A stretch of DNA of 64,000 nucleotides from Bedellia somnulentella. Taxonomy: Eukaryota > Arthropoda > Insecta > Lepidoptera > Bedelliidae. Below the pieces are notes generated by a model. It ran no database searches. It was not told the origin of the DNA and was given only the letters and a program-made list of their open reading frames with translations. Below are positions 38,909 through 51,955 of this stretch, piece by piece; position 1 is the stretch's first letter, and every line of letters begins with the position of its first letter. A program made the position numbers and the translations under genes. Location of the stretch: the NCBI GenBank assembly GCA_963576735.1, contig OY755189.1, forward strand, positions 4,564,622 through 4,628,621, given 5' to 3'.

Positions 38909-41900
38909 TCATACACTGGTCCCTAACAGCAACCTTTCATCTGCAGACACTTCATCATCATCTGACAGGGACTTCTCCTTCTTTATGGATTTGTATCGCA
39001 CCTAAAATATAATTATATATCTATTTAAGACAAACTTGAGCCTTCAAAATCTAAACAAATATAAATATGTAACAGTGAGCAATTTTAATGTTTATGGATA
39101 ACATATGGATATACAATAATAATATATGATTTATATGAATCGTAGATTTACTTAAGTGCTTAATATTTTCTGACAATAACTTTAATCCCGAAATAGTAAC
39201 AGATTTAATATTGCCTCTGCATAACGAGTGGCATTTGATTCTGGGTATTTAGTATAAGTATATACAAGTAAGAGGCGACTAACGGTATTAGGGCTTTTAA
39301 GGGATTTTTGGGCGATGCTGTTGGAGACCCATCACCAAAAACCTTTATTTCACCATCTTTTTCCCACGCAACTTCCAAAAGTGGCTGAGGAATTTCTAAT
39401 TCCCTAGCTCTAGCTACCCCTTCATGGGATTTATAGCCGTGAGTATATGTATGTATATACAACTAGTCTTGTATCCGTAATGAGAACGGTAAACACTTAT
39501 TTCTAAGAATAGTGTCATATAAATTAATGAATAATAATAATAATAATAAAAAAAAATAAAAAAAAAATATAACTATACCTATATATAATATATTTCTTAA
39601 GTTGTCATCTCAACTGATTATTTAATATCATGCTGTGTACACAGTTTTTTGGTATTATGTCCGAATTTGTATTATTTTTTAAATTTTGTATACCAATGCT
39701 ATGTCATAATACTGTTTGTGTGCCAAATAAATAAATAAATAAATAAATATGACTTAATATGTTTTTCTCCAAGATGTTTTCCCGTACCCTAAAGTAGCTT
39801 AATGAATGAACCACACATGTGACTTTAGTAAGACAGTGACAATAGGCCTATTTCAGAATTTTGAACCATACATTCGGTGAGGCCACATTATTTCCCACAA
39901 AAACCAGGAAAGATTAAAATTAACACTAAAAGTGCCATTTGTAATCGTATTTAAGGTTGCCCAGCAGATTCCTGCGGATAATATTGAGAACCTAGTTGAG
40001 GTACTTTGCCTTTTTGTTGGCATCTGTATTTCATTCGTATTATTTTCAAAGTAACCAAAAACAAATATCAGCTGAACTCATAATTTGTCCTTAAATTGTG
40101 GTTTAATGCTAATTACCCCTTCCTTAGGTTATAAACAAAAAGGATGTTATATTGTCAGGATAATAATTCTAAAGCACAGAATTTAAAATGGACAACGATT
40201 ACAAATCTCAAAAAAGGTTACCTTTGTTTTTATCTTGGAACTAACACCTCGTGGATGGTACATCAAGAAATTGTCTGTCACCCAAAATATTAATATCTGA
40301 AATTAAAAGAAAACCTTTTTATTATTCCGTTTACAATTACACAAGACACAATGTAAGCACCTGTACATTAATGTTAATATGTAAATTTTTCAAACATGTG
40401 TATTTGATCGCAAGCAGTTTGTCTGAACAGTGCATACAGGTGATATCATATCACCAATATATGGATTTCCTCACAATGATTTCCTTATCATTAACAGTTA
40501 GAGTATATAATAAATAACTTATTATAGGTTGAGTTGAAAAATCAACAACTTCCATCTACAAAATTATGAGTCTTTATTCAGTTTAATGAGCTATTTGAGG
40601 TCAATTTATTCTGTTATTCAAGTCATTTAACTATCCCCCCCCCCCAGAGATCTGCTGTCTGAATTGATGGAAAAGAACTGATATTCAACATAAATATTAC
40701 GTTGAGTAACATTTCTTCAAGTGTTCTTCAATGTTTAATTTAATTCATAGCCATACCGGGGGGCTGATTACGTATCTTTAGCGACAGCAATTGTGTCGCA
40801 AGTTGCAAAATTGTCGCTGTCAAAAGTGTCAATTCGCATACAAATTTATGACATTGACAACGACAATCGTGCAATTTGCGACACAATCATCAGTCGCAAA
40901 AGATACATAATCAGCCCGCGGATCAGAGCCGATCAAATCAAGGCGATTTCACAAAAAAGTTGGAACATGTTCTTATCTTTCAAATATTAATTAAAACAAT
41001 ATGATAACTGTCTGTTATGATATAGTCTAGTTGTTAGTAATTAGAATTTATGATAAAAACAAGTATTAAGAAGAAAATTATGAAAATTGATTATTACATT
41101 GTTACGGCGGTAGGCATGCCCCCTATCACGTGAATACACTGCCAAGCGAAACGTGGATACTCTAAACACAATGTGACAATGTCACGTGATTATCAGAAGT
41201 ATTATTACCTATGTACGGCGTGAACGTTTTAGCTTATTACTACGAACATAAACCGGTGTTTAATCAGAAATATGATTACTATTTTAATGTTATTTATGCA
41301 CCAGTATTTTAGAAAACTGCTTAGAATAGTATTAACCCAAATTTTGCCGCGGGTAATACGTAAATTAAAATATATAAGGATGAAACACATAAGAGCAAAA
41401 TGCTTTAATTCAAAATAAATAACGATTTAAATAAGTCCAATATTAACTTATTTTAATTAATTAAAATACATATACTAAATACATATACTCACGGCTATAA
41501 TTCCCTAGAAGGGGTAGCCAGAGCTAAGGAATTATAAATTCCTCAGTCACTTTTGCAAGTTGAGTGGGGAAAAGATAGTAAAATAAAGGTTTTTGGTGAT
41601 GGGTCTCCAACCGCATCGCCCAAAAATCCAATAAAAAGCCCCAATACTCTTAGTCGCCTCTTACGACACCCGTGGGTAGAAAGGGGTAGCGACATTCTAA
41701 GCCGGCACTACACGGCATAAATAAAATAATAATTATTAAAATATTTTAATAAATACATTAATCAACATACATAAGTATTGTATATATTATGAATTATGTA
41801 TATTACTTTTTATACATATACATAATTCAATTGAGATAAATTTGCATTATATTTAATGACCCCGAGACTTTTTTTTATCACTTAAAAGGTTTTTTTTTAC

Positions 41901-44900
41901 TTCTTGAACCTGCCTAAGTAATGCTGCATACGAAATCTATAATTTGGTAATACTTAGACATCCCACCTACCCAGAAATGCTATGCTCTGGTTAGGTTAGA
42001 AGTCTAGTAGGACTTCATCGGTTCCTTAAACGTCTTAGGTATTTAAACCATTATGCATATTAATTTAAGGTATTAATACCATTATATTATACATTTGCAG
42101 TTTATGTATGGTAAACTTATGTAAAATAACTTTATAATTATTTATACATTTTGAGTTAAGGTATCGTAAACTTAATTATTTCAAACTTATATATATCTTC
42201 TGCATTATGATACGTACCCGTTTGTCATTCTCTTCCTTTGGCTACCCGTTCTTAGGAATTATACACATACTCAAATCACGGCTGTTAATCTCAAAAAGCT
42301 TAACCAGACCTTCAGATTGGGATTTATAACCGTGAATTTATATATTTAGGTACGGTACATAAGCTCTTTTAGCCACTAACATATTAACACTACCACATAG
42401 AAAGAAAGAAAGAAGATAATTTATTCGCAACCAAAGGAACACCCATATTACTAATATAAAAAATAAAAACACATCAAATATTGAAAAAAAAATAGTTACT
42501 TACATTAACAAAGAACGGTATAATGAGTATAACAACGGCCAATTCCACCCGGGGGTTGGTAACAGGCGAGAGCGGCAGTGCTGACAACGCTGCCACAAAC
42601 GCTGGGAACCTTAGCAGGGTTGCTAACACCCCCTTGGCGAACGTGGCCAGGGCTGCGTACACACCGCATTGGCTTAGCCAGGCTTTCGTTCGGGGGGGAG
42701 AGCCTGGTAACAATATTTGTTATTAAATAATGAAATAGCACAAGGTAAGGTAAAATAATTTGATGTTATTCATAATATATATCCCAAATATGACAACCAA
42801 GACTTATGATTTCCTGACGACATATACGATGCGTTGGCTTAGCCAAGCAAACTCTTCTGCTCATTTTTTTATTTATTATCATTAATATCACAACTCATAT
42901 GCAATCTATGGTAGTAGTCTTTAATTTTGCCAACCATCATAAGGCCAGTGTGATGGCATATCTTCTCAGTCGTAACAATCTTGACAGAGTGGTCGTGGTC
43001 GTCATTTTGGTTGGGTAACCCGCCACACAATTCGTCGCCATTCCTCTCTGAGGGCTGCTTTTTTGGAGCATTGGTACAGGGGGTCATCCAGCAATGCCTT
43101 GATTTGGTCCGTCTATCTCATTGGTGATCGACAACGCATTTGGGTGCCCTATACTCTGCCCTTTACCACCAGTCGCTCGATAGACATGCGGCCGCGTCGA
43201 GATATATGTCCGAAGAAGGTGAGGATAGAGCTTGGACTATAGATGATGGCATATGGCCAAATCAAACTATTCAGGGTATACATAATAATTACATAAACCT
43301 TACTCTAAAACCCCTTCATCTACCTTGGCTGTTAACCAATTATAACATTTTGAGCAGTTTTTTTTTAGTTGCCCATACACACAAATAGAGATATTTTGTT
43401 CCTAATTATTAAAATGATAAATTAAAACATATAGATAATATCACTTACCATACTCTCCAAAATTAATAAGTGGTATATCATATACCCTGGCACAGTGCTG
43501 AGCTAATCGAATTCCTGCCCATATTATGAGCAGACCAAATGTTGAGTCCAGCATAAAGTTTACTATATACCTGAAAAGTTATAAATTCAATATTAGCTAA
43601 TTTTGGTGGTACAATATTTTTTTTCCTAATAACTATTTGCACAGAATATTTTGCCAATTGAATGTACAGGGCACGTAAGAGATGTTAAGCTTTATGGGAT
43701 AAACTGACGCTGTCTCATGATGATGATATATCATGGTTGCAAAACAGTGACCAACAATGTTTTAAGACTCATTTGCTGAGCAGCATCAAATGAAATAACA
43801 TAATGGGAATTATATTGCATATGGTTCTATTTGAAGTTTTGAGCTAGATATGAAGGCTTCTATTAAAGTAATTTTAAAAAGTAGTATAAAGTAAACACTG
43901 TGATAAATCTATTTTTTTAAAGACATACCAAGTGCATGGATTCCCTGCAAGATGCGGAGACAACCAAACATTAGCTGCATGAATGATGAGGGCTCCTAGG
44001 CCCTGTTTGGATGTGTCATAAAACCAGATTAGCCATGGTCTTCTAGCGTAACATGGCTCACAAAATCTTTTACCTGAAAGTAAGGCAATAATAATTATTA
44101 TAATAATCCAACTATCTCAAAAAAATATTTTTTTATCATTATAAGTGAAGGACTTATGCACTCAGTAGTACTAAGTCTATTTCATTGTGATTCTGGTTGT
44201 GGATTGTTTTTTCATATATTTTTATTGTGCATGATCATCATTATTGCTGCATGTCATATAATGAGGCTCTTTTACAAAAAGTTAAGTGTCAGTGTCAGTA
44301 ACTGACTTATTATATTTTATACTGCTGTGTAGTGTCGGATTAGAATAGCACTACCCCAATTCTTCCGGTGGGTGTACGTAAGAGGCGACTAACTGTATTG
44401 GGGCTTTTAAGGGATTTTTGGGTGATGCGGTTTGAGACTCCTCACCAACAGCCTTTATTTTACCATCTTTTCCCCACTTAACTATCCAAAAGTGGCTGAG
44501 GAATTTCTAATTCCTTAGCTCTGGCTACCCCATCTAGGGATTTGTAGCCGTGAGTATATGTATGTATGTTTCCCCACAAAACTTCCAAAAGTGGCTGAGG
44601 AATTTTTAATTCCCTAGCTCTGGCTACCCCTTCTAGGGATTTATAGCCATGAGTATATATATTTTATACATTATCTTTTCAAAAAAAGCCAAAATATTCA
44701 ACAATAAGAACATCATCACGCCTTTTGTATTCCAATAAATTTAAACAAGTTTAAAAAAATAAATAGATCTTGTATTGGAGTAAATAATTATAAAAATATA
44801 TATTCAGATTAAATTATACAATATTTCTTTAATTATATAAAGGTTAATGTGCATTCTCATCACATTAAGCGAAAGATTAAGCGTTGATAAAATGGTTGCA

Positions 44901-46404
44901 TTTAATAATGGGTTTATTTTATGAGTAAATTGATTTACTATACTGATATGACTAAGTTTTTAGCAATTAAAATAACAGGTTTTTGTTGAATTACTAATGA
45001 GAACTACTAAATTGACGTAACATGAAAAGGCAAATTTCTATACATTTCTTCTAAACTGCAGAATATCAAACATACAAACAGAAATTGCCATCTAGTGCCG
45101 GCTTAGAATATCACTACATCTTTCTATCTACGGGTGTCCTAAGAGGCGACTAAGGGTGTGGGGCTTTTTTAAGTGGTTTGAGGGCAATGCAGTTGGAAAC
45201 CCATCACCAAAGATACTTCATGTCTACCAACTTGTTCACTATCAACTTCCAAATGTGGCTGAGGAATTTCTAGCTCTGAAGCTCTGGCTACCCGTTTTTG
45301 GAATTTATGGCCGTGATTATATGTACATGTATAAATAAAATGAACACTTTAGAGCATTGATTGATAAAACCAGGGATACAACAAAAGTGTTTTATTCAAA
45401 TACTATATATTCTGACTCAAACTAAAATCTGAGACAATCTTGCTTTCTGCCAACACCAAAATGACCATTTTGTTTTTCTTGTTAATGACTAATAAAACTT
45501 ATTCAACAAACAAATACAGTCCTTATTTTGCATTGATTCTTGCCACATTCTAAAATATTTCAGTATATTGTCTCTGTCTCTTATCTTACGCTTATAGTTG
45601 GTTGCTCTAGGTTTTTTAAAGAACTATGGGTCCCACACAGTGATGACACCAGCACAATAAACACATGCAGGGCTATTTAATAAATATTCACTGCAACATA
45701 TTCTCTGTGCAGGGATAATGGGACAGGAGCATTTGATTTATTAGTAGGTAAGTTATGTCTCATAATATACAGTATTATACATGATCACAAATAAAATATT
45801 AATGCATATTGTCTAATATGGCTTTAGTTATGCACCAAATGTCCCCCTTACAGAATTCTTCTTAAGTTAAGACTTTACATACATACATATACTCACAGCT
45901 ATAAATCCCTAGAAGGGGTAGCCAGAGCTAAGGAAAAAGGAACTCCTCAGCCACTTTTGGAAGTTGAGTGGGGAAAAGATGGTAAAATAAAGGTTGTTGG
46001 TGATGGGTCTCCAACCGCATCGCCTAAAACTCCCTTAAAAGCCCCAATACCGTTAGTCGCCTCTTACGTACACCCACCGGAACTAAGACTTTAAGAGGAA
46101 CAAAAGTCAGGGTTACTATAACAAACAACATTAAAGAGAAGAGTTTTATAAGGCAAGGTACTTGTATTAACCAACAGGCAAATCCTTTTAACTGGCGGTT
46201 TTATAGTTCCTCACTGGACCCAGACCTAACTACTTAACTTAAAAAAAACTGTCGTGCTATAGTTTTTAAATTATAATACTTACCAATTAAACAAGAGAAT
46301 GCTAGGAATGCCAACAGAAATTGCATAAACCATCCGTAAGTGTCAGTAAGAGCATCTTTAGGACAGTGGAGTTCTGACCAAACTGCATCTGAACTATTGT
46401 TCAT
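38909..46404 (-). CDS. STIMATE: STIMATE / TMEM110 orthologue, six exons, 251 aa
   Basis: Minus-strand exons: 46284-46404 (start), 43929-44073, 43449-43570, 42504-42703, 40222-40296 and 38909-39001 (TGA). All donors are GT (GTAAGT, GTATGT, GTAAGT, GTAAGT, GTAACC), all acceptors AG, and phases agree throughout. The protein has four or so hydrophobic segments, and its motifs match the vertebrate protein: RRPWLIWFYDTSKQGLG, YIVNFMLDSTFG, INFGEYG, VILIIPFFVN, FWVTDNFLM, then a charged end with SLSDDDEVSADERLL. STIMATE is an ER multipass protein at ER-plasma membrane contacts that helps STIM change conformation to activate store-operated calcium entry. At 251 aa it is shorter than the human protein (about 294), mainly at the acidic tail. 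Introns 1, 3, 4 and 5 carry SINE, LINE and MITE insertions; the exons are clean. The start ATG is the first in exon 1; no upstream exon was sought beyond 46.8 kb. Confidence 0.9.
39267..39457 (+). repeat. SINE-A copy, 5' truncated
   Basis: Starts at AAGAGGCGACTAACGG and ends GCCGTGAGTATATGTATGTATA. It lies in intron 5 of STIMATE, antisense to the gene. Confidence 0.85.
39575..39750 (+). repeat. Interspersed repeat with (AATA)n tail, copy 2
   Basis: Near-identical to 9745-9960 over about 180 bp and ending in GTGTGCCAAATAAATAAATA. It lies in intron 5 of STIMATE. Confidence 0.7.
40761..40917. mobile_element. 157-bp MITE
   Basis: Ends GGGCTGATTACGTATCTTTA and, in reverse complement, GGGCTGATTATGTATCTTTT, followed by inner repeats of GTGTCGCAA and TTGTCG. 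It lies in intron 4 of STIMATE. A target duplication was not clear. Confidence 0.7.
41100..41235 (+). repeat. SINE-B copy, head missing
   Basis: The body strings CCCTATCACGTGAATACACTG, AACGTGGATACTC and the end TACGGCGTGAACG match the 30-kb copy. In intron 4 of STIMATE. Confidence 0.65.
41476..41716 (-). repeat. SINE-A copy, full length
   Basis: Runs from an ATACATA tail to a well-kept head (reverse complement of GCCGTGTAGTGCCGGCTTAG). In intron 4 of STIMATE, sense to the gene. Confidence 0.85.
42930..43235 (-). pseudogene. C-terminal remnant of another non-LTR element
   Basis: On the minus strand it reads FFGHISRRGRMSIERLVV, then MRCRSPMR, WTDQIKALL and EEWRRIVWRV. This is the typical tail of non-LTR ORF2 proteins (GHI, WTDQI, RWR-V pattern). 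Frameshifts and a stop interrupt it. In intron 3 of STIMATE. It is distinct from LINE-T. Confidence 0.6.
44327..44660 (+). repeat. SINE-A plus tandem SINE-A 3' half
   Basis: A full copy (44327-44570) ends in TATGTATG and is immediately followed by a second 3' half (ACTTCCAAAAGTGGCTGAGG to the tail) at 44571-44660. In intron 1 of STIMATE. A similar full-plus-partial arrangement occurs at 55067-55365. Confidence 0.85.
45085..45335 (+). repeat. SINE-A copy
   Basis: The head CTAGTGCCGGCTTAGAAT and the end GGCCGTGATTATATGTACATG are slightly diverged. In intron 1 of STIMATE. Confidence 0.8.
45880..46082 (-). repeat. SINE-A copy, head truncated
   Basis: Tail CATACATACATATACTCAC at 45880, body intact, stops at CACCCACCGG. 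In intron 1 of STIMATE. Confidence 0.8.
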
Positions 46405-47607
46405 TTTCAGAACATAGCTACCTTAACTTAATTTTAAATTCCTTAATTTGTATTATTTATAAAAATTTACTCTAAAAGTACAAGCTGTTTTTTTTCAACA
46501 TTACAAAATTTCGTTTATTTCCGTATGGTAGCACGGTTATTACTATTTATCCAAACTTGTACAAGAAAGGTATTTCAAAAATATTTCGTGATAATTTATT
46601 TCGTGTTTTCCTTTCCATTTATTGGATGGATTGGATGGGTAGGATTGTTAATGATATTGATAATGATAAAAACGTTGGTTGGTTGAATCATTGAATAAAG
46701 AAAGATGACATTGACATACTTATCAGTGATAAAGCAGCGTAGACATTACAATGTCGACCCTCGGAGACTGATTGTTGGAGGTAATGAAGATATTTGAAAA
46801 AGCTGCAAATAGCGTTTAAAATAATAACTTAATCGTTATTAAACTTGTGTTAAAATACTTACTTATAACGTTATTTTTCTTAATGTTAACAGCTTTTACA
46901 CGTTGAGAAAAGTATGATTTAACGTAAAGGTTATCTAGTAACGCTAAAATAAAAAAAATAACTTTATAAACATTAACATTATAAAATTAACTGGAATTAA
47001 TAATTGAGGAACTGAGGAAAAAAACTGGAGAAGTACAACAGAATTTAAGAACTTCTTTTTTTATCGTGATATCTAAGACCGGTTGCGTTAGTCCCTATTA
47101 TTATTTCCAATCAAAACCCGCTCTAAGTAGGCCATATGACGCTTTAAAAAGTGCATTTTCAGACAAAATCGGATCAGTCCGATTTCCAAAATAAAGATAT
47201 ATTTTTTTTATCTATTTTCATTCAAAAGCGGACTTGTCATTTTTCTGTTATCTGTGTCTTTTGGGGTTGCTTGTAATACAACGGTCATCACTTAATCTCG
47301 CGTGCGGTGTCAAAATTTTAACGGTAACGACATTTTTTTACCTTAAACGAACCTTCTCAAGCAGGGCTTAAACCATCCATCATTACTTCAAAGAATGTCT
47401 CAGTAAATAAGAATGAACCTCAAAAGAAGAAAGACATTCAAAATATTTTGGTAACGAAGGTCGTTGACTAATGGGTCGAGCATCCAGAAATATAATTGTA
47501 TAAAGAGGTATTATAGACTGCTGCGTCAGGATCCACAGACACGGCACCGCATTCAAAACCGGATAAGTCGTATGTTTTGAAACAAAACCAGATTAGTCCT
47601 TTTTTTA
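46405..47607. other. Upstream flank of STIMATE, no further gene seen
   Basis: Promoter and leader of STIMATE probably lie in the first few hundred bases. No repeat family was recognised up to the SINE-A tail fragment (minus strand) at about 47608-47675. Confidence 0.4.
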
Positions 47608-47951
47608 CATACATACATACTTACATATACTCACGGCTATAAATCCCTAGGAGGGGTAGCCAGAGCTAAGGAATTTGACACACAGACTACGACAAAACGT
47701 CGCGCGCGCGAGCTTATAGCGCATCTGCCTCTTGTTTATATAATATCATTGCTTAAGGTCTACCATCCGACTTTGATGCTATGGTCACACTAATAAAGTA
47801 TTTGGTGTTTACTTTAAAACTTTAGGACACTGGTACTCAATCCTATGAATTCATGCTTCCATTGTATAATGAAGGATGAATTTTGAGAACGGGACCTAGA
47901 TGAGACAGCGCCCACTACTTTTGCCAACGCCAGTTTTCGTTTCGTACAATA

Positions 47952-48776
47952 AAGGTTTAGTTACACTTGCTCATTAGTAGCACGATAAAATGCTACTATT
48001 GAGCAATTATTATTGCTACTTAGTGGTATGTGTGTCAAAACATTGCTTATAATGAGCATGCTACTTTCGAGTATGTGAGTAATCATACCATATCATAATC
48101 AATCATACACATATCGAGTGTAATAAAAAATCGACGGTCGTGCGATTATTGAGTATGCTTCCTGAAGCGCGGGCGGGTGTAAGTAGTATCGATCCGTCGT
48201 CACCCAAATCTTCCTATTCCTTGTTTTTTTCTTCCCATCTGAAAGTTGTTTTTGGACTATTCTATTCAACTCCATACGAATGGGTGTTTGATTGTCCATG
48301 GTTTTTTTTAACTAAGAGCACGCTTTAAGTCGGCATGTGTACTGAAGTGATTGCTTTAAGCATGCTCCATCAGAAGCATATTTAAAACTAGCATGCTTTT
48401 ATGGTAATAATAAATTAATGTTTTTGGTGACGGGTCTCCAACCACATCGCCTAAAAATCACATAAGAAACCCCTATACCCTTAGTCACCTCTTACGATCA
48501 CCCACGGGTAGAAATGGGGTAGTGTTATTCTAAGCCGACACTACACGGCTACATCTTTTCCCCAATCAACTTCCAAATGTGGCTGAGGAATTTCTCATTC
48601 GAAAGCTCTGGCTACCCCGTTAAGGGATTTATAGCCGTGAGTATATGTATGTATGTATGCATGCATGCTTTTATGTAGCAAATGTAGACAAGTGCAGAGC
48701 ATACTCGAAACTAGTATGGTAATGAGCATACTATAAAGCATGCTACTAACTAGCATGCGTAACAGAACTGTACCTT
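47952..48776. mobile_element. Terminal-inverted-repeat element interrupted by SINE-A
   Basis: The left end AAGGTTTAGTTACAC...AGTAGCA is echoed at the right by the reverse complement of TGCTACTAACTAGCATGCG...TACCTT. Sub-terminal motifs GCATGCT and GAGCATACT recur on both sides. TAA at both borders is a possible target duplication. No coding frame of note. The inverted ends are imperfect, so the element is older than the SINE inside it. Confidence 0.5.
48416..48660. repeat. SINE-A with inverted 5' half (twin-priming structure)
   Basis: Bases 48416-48549 are the SINE-A 5' half in minus orientation; from about 48553 the 3' half follows in plus orientation and ends in (TATG)n/(GCAT)n. The two halves meet at adjacent points of the consensus with roughly ten bases missing. 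Confidence 0.8.
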
Positions 48777-50400
48777 AATCATAGGTACACTACTGGCAAG
48801 ACTGATACTGATAGTGCTTGAATATATATTACATGTTTAGATATGTTTTTCAAGCTGGTCACATCTAGCACGCCATTTTTGTCATTTGTTCCTTCATTTT
48901 GTCTTCTTCAATAATTTACGATTTTGTTGGATTTTATTAATTTCTAGCTAAGTAGAAGTTTTCATTTGTGTGTTCAGCGAGTTCTTGATTGTTTACCATT
49001 TCAAAGTGGGCTGGTTTCTGCAAACGGTAAGCATTATTTGTATTGTATACGTATTTCCCAAATTATCGATTGTTTTATGCCCGGTATATAGGTAGATACG
49101 TAATGTTTTACTTATTTTTAGGATATATGCTAAAGATGCCCATCATTTGATTATTCATAATCACTGATGTTCTTCTTAGGCTATGAATAAAAATAAGATA
49201 ATGAGATGCATTTGATAACACATGCTGCATATTCCATTAGTGGATATACCATGTAGGTTATGGCTTATTTAAGTAATTCCATTCATAAATAATACCTATA
49301 CAAATGGCAATATAAGGCAATTACCTATAACACTCTTATTTTTGATTACTTCTGTACAGCAGCATAATTTACCAATAGCTGTATAAATTTGCAGCAGTTC
49401 AGCCTTCCAGTGCATGATAAAGTTCTATAAAATATTTTATGCATATTTCATTTAACAGCAGGCACTGACCAAATATATCTAAACAAATACCATTCACTTC
49501 CCAATTCTACAGCGGTCTCTCAGATAATTATAAGAATTATGTTGTCTTCAATATTGATAATAAATTAAATTGGCAAGAAATTAAAAAAACATTTGATTTA
49601 TTATTCAATTAAATTTTGCATTCCAGTAATATTATTAACATGGGCATCTCTGAGATTAACAGCTATGGCACTCTTGCTCTTGACACAAATTAAATTCAGT
49701 GTAAGTATTGCCGTTTCCACTGTAAAAAGTCCAGTTCACATATTCATCAACTACATTAAAATGATAACCTAAGATCGAAATTATAGATTGTTTAATATTA
49801 TGCTTACACATATACAAAATATTTTTATATCTATGTTGGTGATTGTTTAGTTCTGTTTTTGTAAAAAAAAAGTATTGTGTGAATAAATTTCTCATCATTA
49901 TTTTCTTTCAAATGTATTGAGTTGGAAAACAATCAAAATGATGCCATGTTCTATGTTATGCCCTTAAATATTAATGTATTAGAATTAATAGATGATGGAG
50001 ATAAAGGCATGTTAAAGTCTTGCCTTAGTTGATCCTGCCTTCCATTTACCAATGTTGTTATTGTTTAAGAAGAAAATAAAAGAAGCATGGGGGAGTGAAA
50101 TGTAAATGTTTAGCTAATTGGATCAGTTCTGTGCAATAGAATTATTCAAAATATCCAGAAGATTTATGAATTGCGTAAGACCTTTTTTTCCTAGGTAAAA
50201 AAATATTGATTTAAATCTTCTTTTAGATTTTTTATAATTACATTCTTTGCCAATTAACTTTGTCACATAAATTTTAAAAAGATCACTAAAATTCTAGCTT
50301 TAGCTAGCTGCCAAGAGCAGGCATAAAGCTAGTATGCCATACAAGTAAGATGTATAGAGTTGTCATAATACAATTCCTATTTAATTTCATTTCTATTATA
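48777..50400. other. AT-rich stretch, no firm gene
   Basis: A donor-like CAAACG/GTAAGC at about 49024-49032 and a short open run (FYVMPLNINVLELIDDGDKG, stop near 50030) could belong to a spliced gene, but I could not link them. Confidence 0.3.
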
Positions 50401-50407
50401 TTTATTG

Positions 50408-50575
50408 CCGTGTAGTGCTAGCTTAGAATGTTACTATGCTTTTCTACCTACGGGTGTCGTAAAAGGCGACTAACGGTATGGGCGATGCAGTTGGCGACCC
50501 ATCACCAACAAACAATACTTTATTTCTACCATCTTGTAACCTATCAACTTCCAAATGTATCTTATTTAGGAGTTT
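50408..50575 (+). repeat. SINE-A copy, 3' truncated
   Basis: Head GCCGTGTAGTGCTAGCTTAG to TCAACTTCCAAATGT, with an internal ~20-bp deletion after AACGGTATGG. Confidence 0.75.
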
Positions 50576-51269
50576 ATGTATATGTATTTTTCGTAATAAT
50601 CATGAAAATTTATGTGGTACCTGAACACTTTTAATTTTATTCTATTTCCATTCCATCATTGAAAGGGGTTTGGTAATAGTGTCAATTTGTCAATGATTCT
50701 ATGAATCTTGTAAAATCCTTACAATTATGGTCTCAACTTAATGACATCTGGTTTTCTGTTAGGTATCTATCCTCTCTCCCATAAATTAAATGATTAGATC
50801 TTAAGCAACAATTTAAAGACTGTTGGGCTGCGTCACTAATTTAGTTGTTATTTCCAACATGTACCGAATGGAGTGAGTATGGACAAAACTGAACCTATAT
50901 TAATCTTTTTGAGATATAATCAAATGAGACAGAATGCGTGATTGAGATGGATGGTAGGAATGTAGAACAAGTGAAATAGTTTGTTTACTAGGGATGGAAC
51001 ATGTGACGACGATATGGAATGAAGAGTGAAGATTGGTAATGCGGTGAATGGAGGTGTGAAGAGTTAAATAGACAGATGGAGTGAGAAACGGTTATGTAAT
51101 TAACTTAGGGTAATTGATAATCCCAAAACTACTGAATATATTTAGTTTTAACCAGATTTCGTAACCAGGCTTCGAAATCCTAAAAAAAAGTAGTAGAACA
51201 TCGTCATTGCATGCAAGATCACTATCACATTCCAGACTAAGTTACCAATATATTCAACATAAAGTTTTG

Positions 51270-51345
51270 GGTGCCTTCAGCCGGAATCGAATCCCCGAAC
51301 TCCATACTCAGTTAGCTAGCCTCACAAGCGTTGGAATAAAGCAAT
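51270..51345 (-). repeat. tRNA-derived SINE fragment
   Basis: On the minus strand GGATTCGATTCCGGC is a good B box, preceded by GAGGCTAGCTAACTGAG. No closed cloverleaf, so not a tRNA gene. Confidence 0.5.
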
Positions 51346-51524
51346 TTCATTACTCATCGTAAAGGCCCTGCCTATCGATATTCCTAGAAATATTTTTTTA
51401 AATCCGTTGTATATAACACACACTTCTTTCGAAATTATTCTATGTATAGACTCCGCACAGGAAGCCATCGTGATATTATTATGATATTAGTCTTTCTCGA
51501 TAAATGGGGTGTCTAATAAATACA

Positions 51525-51955
51525 TACATACATATTCTCACGCCGTTAGTTCCCATTGGGGTAGGCAGAGACTATTGATCGCCACTTTGTACGATCCTGG
51601 CAAACCTCTCTAGCTTCATTCACATCCATCAATCTTTACATACATGCTCTTTTATTCTTCAAACTTCAGACACCTGCCTTTTTGAGCACATTTTCTATTT
51701 GATCCAAATGTGTCGTCCGAAGTCGTCCTCTACTAACATTACCTTTCACATTGGCTCTATAGATCTCTTTCACCAATTTACTGTCATCCATCCCCCTATA
51801 TGCCCAAACCATCTCAACATTCCTTTTTCTATATTTCTGTATCTAATACTGAAAGTATATTTGAAATTGAACCAGAAGTTCTTGAGATCAGCGCGTTTCA
51901 GTAATTCTTCAATATTATGATATGAACTAGTTGACCCTCGTAACTTCGAATACAT
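51525..51955 (-). pseudogene. LINE-T 3' fragment (longest copy)
   Basis: On the minus strand it encodes, with frameshifts, MLRWFGHI, then KEIYRANVKGNVSRGRLR, THLDQIENVLKKAG, DVNEARE and TKWRSIVSAYPNGN, followed by CGGCGTGAGAATATG and a TATG tail. This is the end of a non-LTR ORF2-type protein; the 5' part is missing. Confidence 0.7.

Noticed and set aside
42474..42741. Plus-strand and alternative minus-strand frames of about 67-79 codons
   Set aside because: They are shadows of STIMATE exon 4; only the minus frame flanked by CAG and GTAAGT joins the neighbouring exons in phase.
49884..50031. An open run ending LELIDDGDKGMLKSCLS
   Set aside because: No convincing acceptor upstream and no matching exon; could be chance in a stretch this long.
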